The notes under the pieces: model-generated
What the model was told of the DNA's origin: nothing
Databases searched by the model: none
The model's input: the letters and a program-made list of their open reading frames with translations, nothing else
Made by a program: the position numbers and the translations under genes
In this document: in pieces, positions 42,123 through 49,182 of the stretch
Position numbering within the stretch: position 1 is the first letter of the stretch
Layout of the letters: every line of letters begins with the position of its first letter
Source of the DNA: Gemmatimonadota bacterium
GTDB lineage: Bacteria > Gemmatimonadota > Gemmatimonadetes > Gemmatimonadales > GWC2-71-9
Assembly (NCBI GenBank): GCA_003221985.1
Contig: QHUQ01000051.1
Span: 1-50,888, forward strand
Direction: 5' to 3'
DNA length: 50,888 bases

Positions 42123-42311
42123 CGGCTTGCCTGAGGGGCGGCCGTTTACTAGCGTGAGCAGCCTCACACTCGACTGCTGTGTCGGATTGCAGCTTTCCGT
42201 AGCACCGTGTCCCAACGTTAGCGAACGGTTTCGAGCCTAAGGCTTTGCGTAACAGTCGGATAGATGAGCGGCACCATCTTTGCCTCTCTAAATGCCGTAA
42301 GGGAGGGAAGC

Positions 42312-43028
42312 ATGATCAGGCCTATCATCCATCGTCAGCTGACCCGCGGCGACCTCGCCTGCCTCGTCGACGAGATCGCGCGGATGGATGTCTCCGAAGG
42401 TCGTGAAGCCGACCAGGCGCTGCAGGCCGGCGCGGTCGATATTGTCCTCGATTCCCCCGCGGCCCTCGAAGCGGTACTCGGCCGCGGCGGTGCCCCTGCG
42501 CCGCTCCCCCTGACCCTCCTGTGGTACGTCCCGATTCGCGCCCAACTGCGCAACCGCGGCGTAACCGACATTCTGCTGGCGGACTATGCCGCGACACTCC
42601 CGGTCGTGTTCGCCAGCTCGCATTCTCAGAGCGCCATCGCGCGGGGTGAGAACGGCATGGAGGATTGGTGGCGCTTCGTCGCCGCGCTGCCGCAAGGCAC
42701 CGTTGCCCAAGCCGAGGCCGCCGCTGACGCCGCGGCGCTGGCGCTGTGGTGGGCCGGTTGTTTCCCTGAATGGGTCGAACGTGGCGGCGCGGGACATGGG
42801 ATGGTGCGCGCCTACGTGACGTTCGCCGGCCGGATGCTGGCACTCGCCGCCGATTTGCTCGAGGCATCCGCGCCCGAGGAGGCCGCACTCTGCGCCCGTG
42901 CCGCGGAAGCTCGCACCGAGCTCCATGCCGCCCTTATCGAGGCGCGCGCCGACTACATCGGTGAGGATCCGCACAGCAGCGAAAGCCGCCTCAATCGGTT
43001 CTTGAGGCGGCTTTCGGAAAACAATTGA
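42312..43028 (+). CDS. Protein of unknown function
   Basis: 238 residues, Ala-rich and helical, without signal or membrane segment. Parts such as LTLLWYVPIRAQLRNRGVTDILLADYAA and AGRMLALAADLLEAS look like a folded helical domain, but I recognise no family. The ATG at 42312 follows GGGAGGGAAGC; an in-frame ATG at 42264 lacks a site. The leader may be about 150 bases if the promoter at 42127 is used. A 14-base hairpin lies within its last codons. Confidence 0.75.
   Translation: MIRPIIHRQLTRGDLACLVDEIARMDVSEGREADQALQAGAVDIVLDSPAALEAVLGRGGAPAPLPLTLLWYVPIRAQLRNRGVTDILLADYAATLPVVFASSHSQSAIARGENGMEDWWRFVAALPQGTVAQAEAAADAAALALWWAGCFPEWVERGGAGHGMVRAYVTFAGRMLALAADLLEASAPEEAALCARAAEARTELHAALIEARADYIGEDPHSSESRLNRFLRRLSENN
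42981..43015. terminator. Strong hairpin inside the 3' end of the 42312 coding region
   Basis: A perfect 14-base stem (42981-42994 with 43002-43015) with a seven-base loop lies within codons for SRLNRFLRRLS. No T-run follows on the plus strand (GGAAAACAATTG). On the minus strand the hairpin is preceded by TTTT. It may protect the mRNA end or stop convergent transcription. Confidence 0.6.
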
Positions 43029-43032
43029 CGTA

Positions 43033-43055
43033 CGGGCACGCCAATGGCGTGCCCG
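43033..43055. terminator. Second hairpin between convergent genes
   Basis: CGGGCACGCC (43033-43042), AAT, GGCGTGCCCG (43046-43055), a perfect ten-base stem just after the stop of the minus-strand TPR gene. On the minus strand TACGTCAATTGTTTT follows, so it may end that gene's transcript. Confidence 0.6.
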
Positions 43056-43061
43056 CTACGT

Positions 43062-44009
43062 TTACCATTTGGAAACCTCTCCCTGAAACGATTTCGACCG
43101 CTCCGCCAGATCCACCGGCGTGACTGACGGATCCTGCTTCACCAGCTCGACACGCTGCAGGTTGGCAACCGCCTTCCCGTAGGTCCCCTCGATCGCCAGC
43201 GCCGCGCGATATTGCTCGATCGCGATATCGAAGCGGCCGGTCAATTCGAGCGCCATGCCGAGGTTGTTGTGGAACGTGGCGACCTTGTCGTTGAGCTCGA
43301 CCGCGCGCGCCAGCGGACCGATCGCGTCTTCAAACCGCTGCACCCGCATGTAGAGCGCGCCGAGGTTGTTCATCGCCCAGACGTCGCTGTCGTCTTTCAC
43401 GATCGCATGCTGGTAGGCGACGATCGCATCGTCGTTTTTGTCCTGGGCCTCGAACGCGCGGCCCTGCAGGCGCAGCGGCTCGCTCGACGTCGAGTCGAGG
43501 GCGATGGCGGCTTCGATGTGCTGCAACGCGCTGTCGGGCTTCCCGGACTCGAGCAGGACGCGGGCCAGATTGAGATGACTCTTCACGTGCGTGGAATCGA
43601 GCGAGAGTGCTTGAACGAACGCGCTCTCGGCCTGCTCGCGATCCCCCGACTTCCAGGCCGACAGGCCGAGCATGTAGAACCCCCACGGGTTGGTGGGCCG
43701 GTCTGCCGCGTAGGTCTTGAAGAGCGTGGTGGCGTCGCCGAAGCGGCGATCACGGTAAGCAGAGTCCGCCATCTCGAAAGTCACCGGGCCGCTGATGACG
43801 AGCGCCGGCTTTTCGGTGCTGGCGTTGCCGACCGGCACGGTGCTCGTCGTTGTGCTGACGGGCTCACCGGCACGCGCCTGGTCGGGGTTGCGGTCGCCGC
43901 ACGCGGCAAACGCGTATGCGGCGATCACGGTGCACACGATCGCGGCCATCAGAATGACCGGGAATCGCAGCGAACGGTTGGACTGATCCAGCTCGAATTG
44001 GTATGACAT
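43062..44009 (-). CDS. Membrane-anchored TPR protein
   Basis: 315 residues. A hydrophobic segment near 16-37 ends in FAACGDRN, which could be a membrane anchor or a late lipobox. After a Thr/Ser/Val-rich linker come six or so TPR units, e.g. GFYMLGLSAWKSGDREQAES, SHLNLARVLLESGKPDSAL, MNNLGALYMRVQRFEDA. It is likely an envelope protein-interaction scaffold. The ATG at 44009 follows GGAGGAG. The 121 bp upstream to 44131 holds AT-rich sequence but no gene. Confidence 0.82.
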   Translation of the reverse strand: MSYQFELDQSNRSLRFPVILMAAIVCTVIAAYAFAACGDRNPDQARAGEPVSTTTSTVPVGNASTEKPALVISGPVTFEMADSAYRDRRFGDATTLFKTYAADRPTNPWGFYMLGLSAWKSGDREQAESAFVQALSLDSTHVKSHLNLARVLLESGKPDSALQHIEAAIALDSTSSEPLRLQGRAFEAQDKNDDAIVAYQHAIVKDDSDVWAMNNLGALYMRVQRFEDAIGPLARAVELNDKVATFHNNLGMALELTGRFDIAIEQYRAALAIEGTYGKAVANLQRVELVKQDPSVTPVDLAERSKSFQGEVSKW

Positions 44010-44130
44010 GGCTCCTCCGGGAGCAGGGGTTCGCCCGGAGGAAAGGCACGCTGCGGACCGCGAGTTAAGTCGTTGATTTACAACGTTGTTTTTTGACGAT
44101 TGTGTTTCGACGTACTCGTATCACGGTTTT

Positions 44131-45495
44131 CTATGTGTCCCGCTGAACACCGAGGCGGCGCATGATTTTCAAGAGACTGGCGTGGTCGGAGAGGCCCAGC
44201 TGCTTCGCCGTCTTCGTGACGTGCCACTCGTTGCGCTCTAACGCCTGAATGACGATTTGCCGCTCGGCTTCCTGCTTCTGCTCCTCGAAACTGCGGGATG
44301 CGAGATGGGGGATGCGGGACGCGCCGCGATGATCCCGGATCTCGGCTGGGACCGCAGCCTTCGTCAGCTCGTCGCCGTCAGTCGCGATGATCATCCGCTC
44401 GATCACGTTGCGCAGCTCGCGAATGTTGTTGCGCCGCCAGTCATAGGCCATCAGCGCCTCGACGGCTTCCGGTACGACGGCCTTCGGCTTCATGCCGAAT
44501 CGCTCACAGGTCGCGGCGACCAGGTGCTCTACCAACGCCGGCACGTCGGACAGGCGATCGCGCAGCGGCGGCACCCGCAGCACATGCACGTTGAGCCGGT
44601 AGAACAGGTCCTCGCGGAACCGGCCTTCAGCGACCTCCTTCTCGAGATCGCGGTGTGTCGCCGCGACGACTCGGGTGTTTACCTCGATCGGCTTGTTGCC
44701 GCCGAGGCGGGTGACTTTACGCTCTTCGAGCACGCGCAACAGCTTCGCCTGCGCCGCCGGCGGCAGGTCGCCGATCTCGTCCAGGAACAGCGTTCCGCCG
44801 CTTGCCGCCTCGAACGCGCCTTTGCGCGTGGCGTTAGCGCCGGTAAAGGCGCCGCGCTCGTGGCCGAACAGCTCGCTCTCCACGAGCTCGTGCGGCAGCG
44901 CCGCGCTGTTAATTGCGACGAAGGGCCCCTTGGGATTGGCGCCGAGGCGGTGCAGCTCGCGCGCGACCAGCTCCTTCCCTGTACCACTCTCTCCGACGAC
45001 GAGTGCGGGGCTTGGCACCGGCGCCACCCGCACGATGCCCTCTTTGAGTTTCGCGAGCGCGGGGCTCGTGCCGACAAGCGGCGATTCGAGCCCGAACCCG
45101 TGCCGCAGCAACGTGACCTCGGCGCTCAGCCGGCGCCGTTCGATGGCGTTCTCAACTTCCTGCGCCACACGCTCCATCGGCTCCGCCTTGTCGATGAAGC
45201 TGTAGGCCCCGAGCCGTATCGCCTGCGCGCAGCGGTCGTAGTCGCCCGTGCCCGTATAAACGATGATCGGGACGCGCAGGCCGAGCCGCTCAACGGAGCG
45301 CAGCACCTCGAACCCGTCCATGCCCGGCATCTCGAGGTCGAGAATCACGCAGTCCACCGAGTCACGCGTGAGACTCTCGAGCGCCGTGCGGCCGCTCTTC
45401 GCGACCAGCGTTTCATAGCCCCGCAGGCGCTTGAGGTCGTAGGCGTACTGCTCGGCCATGGCCGGGACATCGTCCACGATCAAGACCAGTGTCAT
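44131..45495 (-). CDS. Sigma-54-dependent response regulator (NtrC family)
   Basis: 454 residues: a receiver with phospho-Asp near 53 in VILDLEMPGMDG, an AAA+ domain with Walker A GESGTGKE (about 165-172), the sigma-54 loop GAFTGA (about 217), LFLDEIGDLP, and a C-terminal Fis-type helix-turn-helix (VTKTAKQLGLSDHASLLKIMRRLG). It activates sigma-54 promoters on phosphorylation by the kinase encoded just upstream (ATGA overlap). Residues about 383-401 are encoded by a decayed copy of the palindromic repeat. Confidence 0.95.
   Translation of the reverse strand: MTLVLIVDDVPAMAEQYAYDLKRLRGYETLVAKSGRTALESLTRDSVDCVILDLEMPGMDGFEVLRSVERLGLRVPIIVYTGTGDYDRCAQAIRLGAYSFIDKAEPMERVAQEVENAIERRRLSAEVTLLRHGFGLESPLVGTSPALAKLKEGIVRVAPVPSPALVVGESGTGKELVARELHRLGANPKGPFVAINSAALPHELVESELFGHERGAFTGANATRKGAFEAASGGTLFLDEIGDLPPAAQAKLLRVLEERKVTRLGGNKPIEVNTRVVAATHRDLEKEVAEGRFREDLFYRLNVHVLRVPPLRDRLSDVPALVEHLVAATCERFGMKPKAVVPEAVEALMAYDWRRNNIRELRNVIERMIIATDGDELTKAAVPAEIRDHRGASRIPHLASRSFEEQKQEAERQIVIQALERNEWHVTKTAKQLGLSDHASLLKIMRRLGVQRDT
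44293..44346. repeat. Degraded copy of the ligD-type palindromic repeat
   Basis: The arm 44293-44323 has GGGATGC/GAGATG units like 36432-36460. The other arm (44326-44346) is decayed but still has GATCCCGGATCTCG. On the coding strand it gives EIRDHRGASRIPHLASRS, sharing SRIPH and RD with the ligD copy. It lies in the linker between the AAA+ and DNA-binding domains. Confidence 0.65.
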
Positions 45496-46964
45496 GAGAG
45501 GATTGGGATCTCCACGATGAACGTCGACCCCTGCCCCAGCTCGGTCTCGACGTTGAGGGAGCCATTCGAGTCGAGCACGAGGCGCCTCACGATCGAGAGG
45601 CCGAGCCCGGTCCCACCTGACTTGGTCGTGTAGAAGTCGTCGAAGGCTCGGTCCAGCTCCGCCTTGCTCATGCCGCGGCCGGTATCGCTTACGGCGATGC
45701 GCACCATGCCGTTGCCGCGCTCGGTCGTCACCGTTACGGTGCCGTTCTTCCCCTCGAGGCTATCGGCGGCGTTGCTCAACAGGTTTTCGATCACGCGCCT
45801 GAGCACCAGTGCGTCGGCCGACACCGGCGGCAGTCCCTCGGCAAGCTTGGTGCGCACGGAGCCCGAAGCGCCAATCGTCTCCCGCACGACGCTGTTCACG
45901 TCAGTCGCCTTTCGCTCCGACTGCGGCGATAGTTTGGCGTAGTTTGCGGCGAGCGTCTCGAGGTAGCTGATGCTCGATTCCACCGTCCCCTGGCGTTCGG
46001 CGAAAACCTGCGGCAGCTCGACGGGTTTGTCGCGCGCCACCTGGGTGAGATGGCGAAACACGTTGCGCAGCGGGGCCAGGCCGTTCTTGATATCGTGATT
46101 CACCTGTCGCGCGAGGTCCCCGATGGCGATGCGAGCTTCGACCGGCTCGCTGATGCGGGTCGAGAGCCAGCCTGCCAGCAGTAGAGCCGCGAGCGCGGCG
46201 ACCAGAACCGCAGCCGCAAACCAGCGATTTACGTTGCGTTGCAGCGCGGTCAGGAGCGCGGAGGAGCGGGTGACCACGAGGCGCGCCTGCTCGACGCGTC
46301 CTGGTCCTTCGGTCGCATCCACATAGGGCAGCGGCGGCAACTCGACGACGAGTGTGCCCGAATCGGCGTTGGTGGTGTCATTGGGCAGGACGAGCCCAAC
46401 GCTAAGCTCCGGATCGCGCGCGAGGCGGGCGAGAAACTGCGAATCGACGGCGATGCCACCAATGAGCCGAAAGCGGTGGCTCGCGATGCGCAGCGAATCG
46501 CTCGTCACAAGGGCGAGGAATGGTCCCTCTGCGGCAGCCGCACGCACCAGCGCGGGGCCTGAGTCGGGCACTGCCGGACCGAAGCGGTCATACTCGTTCC
46601 GGAAGTGGCCGGACGATACGACTCGCCCCTCGCCGTCCTGGATCTGCAGGAAATCGAGGCCCGCCAGGCGCATCGCATTGCCGGCGTAGTCGAGCGCGTA
46701 GGCGCGATCTTCGCCGCGCACCACCACCCCGCGGAAGCTGTTGTCGAGGGCGAGCGAGCTCTTCAGGGCGGCGAGACGGGCCGCAATGCGGTCGCTCTCC
46801 CGCGCGATATCCGCGTTGATGACGTTTAGCAGCGCCGTCACCCGGCGTTCGTCCCCGGACGTCACCCGCCGCGCCATCTCCAGCCTGATGCCAAGACCAA
46901 ACACGAGCAGCGGGACCAGCACCACCACCCCGAACGAGATGAGGAGGCGGGTGCGGAATCTCAT
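45492..46964 (-). CDS. NtrY/AtoS-like membrane histidine kinase
   Basis: 490 residues. Membrane helices near 5-27 and 250-270 bracket an extracytoplasmic sensor. The kinase core has RQVNHDIKNGLAPLRN (His about 288), N-box ENLLSNAADSLE, G1 SDTGRGM and G2 GTGLGLSIVRRL. It overlaps the regulator gene (ATGA) and the solute-binding lipoprotein gene upstream (ATGA), so the three form one operon. The kinase very probably phosphorylates the 44131 regulator. Confidence 0.95.
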   Translation of the reverse strand: MRFRTRLLISFGVVVLVPLLVFGLGIRLEMARRVTSGDERRVTALLNVINADIARESDRIAARLAALKSSLALDNSFRGVVVRGEDRAYALDYAGNAMRLAGLDFLQIQDGEGRVVSSGHFRNEYDRFGPAVPDSGPALVRAAAAEGPFLALVTSDSLRIASHRFRLIGGIAVDSQFLARLARDPELSVGLVLPNDTTNADSGTLVVELPPLPYVDATEGPGRVEQARLVVTRSSALLTALQRNVNRWFAAAVLVAALAALLLAGWLSTRISEPVEARIAIGDLARQVNHDIKNGLAPLRNVFRHLTQVARDKPVELPQVFAERQGTVESSISYLETLAANYAKLSPQSERKATDVNSVVRETIGASGSVRTKLAEGLPPVSADALVLRRVIENLLSNAADSLEGKNGTVTVTTERGNGMVRIAVSDTGRGMSKAELDRAFDDFYTTKSGGTGLGLSIVRRLVLDSNGSLNVETELGQGSTFIVEIPILS

Positions 46965-48220
46965 GGGGCGAGATGCACCGTCCCGTCCTGATCTACCGTC
47001 CAACGCGCCACGCCGCGGCGTACGATCGCGGTGGGACGCGTATCGACGAGCGCGGTGAGCGTGGCAGGCGACGAGGGCAGCAAGGCCCTGGCGGTACGGC
47101 ACGGATCGGCAGTGACTCGCGGCAACGCCACGACGTATCCCCAATCCTTCCTTGCTGCCACGGCGCTGCTGAAATCGTCGGCAGGACGGCCCGTCGCCAC
47201 CGCATGCGTCAGCGCGGCGAGGCGTCCCGCCAGCTCGCGCGCGGTCGGATCGGAGCGGGAATAGAGGATACGGTGCTGGCCGCTCGAGGCTGGCGGAGAA
47301 CTGTCCTGACCACCCCCCAACCCGCACGCGCGCAGATCGAGCCACCAGATGCCGCCTTCGGCGCGGCGCGCCTCGGCGCGCACCGCCTGCTCGAGGCCGT
47401 CGAACCGTGTCCCTGGAGCCTCGGCGGTGACGTACACATAGGTCCGATCCCATGGCAGCGCGACGACGGTGAAGTTTTGGAGCGTCGCCGCGTAATCGCG
47501 CAGCGCGCGGTCGCGCGTAACCAGCAGATCGACCCCCGCGTCGAGCAGGTCCCGTGCATCCCCGCTTGCGGCAAACTTGAACAGCAGCGTGTCGCCGCGT
47601 GAGCTGTGGGCGCGGATTTCCTGGGCCGTCGTGGTGGCGCTCGTGGCCCAGTAGGCGCCGGTGCCGATGGGCCAGCTCGAATCGGGCGCGGGCTTCACGA
47701 CGGCCAATGCGGGATCGCCCAGCACCGGCGGCACGTCGTCCTGTGACTTGGCCAGCGTCATCGTCACCACGCGAGCCTCGGGCGCGCCGAGCGTGTATCC
47801 GACGCCGCTGCGGCCGAAGACGATGTCCTGCGCCGTGACGGGTGCGCCATCCCAGAACTGCGCACCGTCGCGGAGGCGAATCGTCCAGCGCCGGCCGCCG
47901 TCATCCTTCGCCCAGTTCCCGGCGAGCTCGGGGTGCGCGTGGCCGTCGCAATCGAGACGCACCGGCGTTTCGTACAGATGCCGAAACACCAGTCGCTCGG
48001 CGTCGTTGCGCGGCAGCGGCGCGTGCCGTGGATCGACGGCGTCGGTGAGCCCGATCGTGATCGTGGCGACGCGGCCAGACACCGAGCCCGTAGAGAGCAG
48101 ACAGCTCTCGTCCGGCGCCTCCCGCGCGCCAGCGCCGCTCACACCGGTACCGACGCGCGGGTGCGCGCAGGCGGTCACGAGCGCGATGCAGGCGAGTAGC
48201 GAAATCCGATGCGCTGGCAT
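46961..48220 (-). CDS. Lipoprotein resembling extracellular solute-binding protein family 5
   Basis: 419 residues with a lipobox (ALVTAC, Cys near 18). The sequence shows the family 5 start: DPRHAPLPRNDAERLVFRHLYETPVRLD, LAGNWAKDDGGRRWTIRLRDGAQFWDGAPVTAQDIVF in parts. ABC permease genes are absent, and the gene leads into a sensor kinase, so it may bind a peptide-like ligand and report to the kinase. The ATG at 48220 has TATCGT six bases before it. Confidence 0.82.
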   Translation of the reverse strand: MPAHRISLLACIALVTACAHPRVGTGVSGAGAREAPDESCLLSTGSVSGRVATITIGLTDAVDPRHAPLPRNDAERLVFRHLYETPVRLDCDGHAHPELAGNWAKDDGGRRWTIRLRDGAQFWDGAPVTAQDIVFGRSGVGYTLGAPEARVVTMTLAKSQDDVPPVLGDPALAVVKPAPDSSWPIGTGAYWATSATTTAQEIRAHSSRGDTLLFKFAASGDARDLLDAGVDLLVTRDRALRDYAATLQNFTVVALPWDRTYVYVTAEAPGTRFDGLEQAVRAEARRAEGGIWWLDLRACGLGGGQDSSPPASSGQHRILYSRSDPTARELAGRLAALTHAVATGRPADDFSSAVAARKDWGYVVALPRVTADPCRTARALLPSSPATLTALVDTRPTAIVRRGVARWTVDQDGTVHLAP

Positions 48221-48249
48221 GAAATAACGATACACTACACTATCTCTAC

Positions 48250-49173
48250 ATGGGATTCGCACGCAGCATCCTCCTCAAGGCATCCCGCAGTCAATGGCTC
48301 GCCCGGCAGTTACGTGAGCGCCGCTTCTTCCAGCGAGCCGCGCGCCGCTTCATGCCCGGCGAGACGCTGGACTCGGCGCTCGACGCCGCGGCGCAATTCG
48401 GCAAGGCCGGTCTCGGCAGCGTGCTCACCGAGCTGGGTGAGCAGGTGACGAGTCGCGGTGAAGCGGAAGCGGTGCGGGATCATTACCTCGGAGTGCTCGA
48501 CAAGATCCAACGCCGCAAGCTGCCGGCGCAGATTTCCGTCAAGCTCACGCACCTCGGCCTCGACGGCGACCGCGGCGCGTGCGTGGAGGACGTGCTGGCG
48601 CTGGCCCGCAAAGCGGAGCAGGCGCGTTCGTTTCTCTGGATCGACATGGAGGAATCGCGCTACACCGCCGCAACGCTCGACGTGTACCGCCGTGCGAAAG
48701 CGGAATGGTCGAACGTCGGCGTCTGCCTCCAGGCGTACTTGCGGCGCACGCCGGCGGACCTCGAGTCGCTGCTCGCGTTGTCACCGGCCATTCGCCTGGT
48801 CAAGGGAGCCTACAACGAGCCGGCCAATGTCGCATTCCCCAGGAAGCGCGACGTCGATGCAGCCTACTTCCAGCTCGCCCAGCGCTTGCTCACGGAGACC
48901 GGGCGGCAGCGCGTCAAAGCGGTGTTCGGCACGCACGACCTCGACATGATCGGGCGGATTCGCCAGGCGGCGGTCGCGCAGCGGCTCGACCCGTCCGCGT
49001 ACGAGTTCCACATGCTGTACGGGATCCGCGCCGCCGAGCAGCGCTCCCTGGCGTCGCGCGCCGCCCAGGTGCGGGTCCTGATCAGTTACGGCAGCGCCTG
49101 GTTCGCCTGGTACATGCGGCGGCTTGCCGAACGCCCCGCGAACGTCTGGTTCGTGCTCCGGAACGTCGTGTAG
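48250..49173 (+). CDS. putA: Proline dehydrogenase
   Basis: A monofunctional FAD-dependent enzyme oxidising proline to pyrroline-5-carboxylate, 307 residues. Motifs: ISVKLTHLGL, CLQAYLRRTPADL, IRLVKGAYNEPAN, FGTHDLDMI, YEFHMLYGIR and WYMRRLAERPAN, which hold FAD and substrate residues. It lacks the second domain of PutA; P5C dehydrogenase is at 19223. The intergenic gap to the divergent lipoprotein gene is 29 bp. TACACT lies eight bases before the ATG. The symbol is used loosely; prodh or pruB-type names also occur. Confidence 0.94.
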   Translation: MGFARSILLKASRSQWLARQLRERRFFQRAARRFMPGETLDSALDAAAQFGKAGLGSVLTELGEQVTSRGEAEAVRDHYLGVLDKIQRRKLPAQISVKLTHLGLDGDRGACVEDVLALARKAEQARSFLWIDMEESRYTAATLDVYRRAKAEWSNVGVCLQAYLRRTPADLESLLALSPAIRLVKGAYNEPANVAFPRKRDVDAAYFQLAQRLLTETGRQRVKAVFGTHDLDMIGRIRQAAVAQRLDPSAYEFHMLYGIRAAEQRSLASRAAQVRVLISYGSAWFAWYMRRLAERPANVWFVLRNVV

Positions 49174-49182
49174 ATTACGGGC

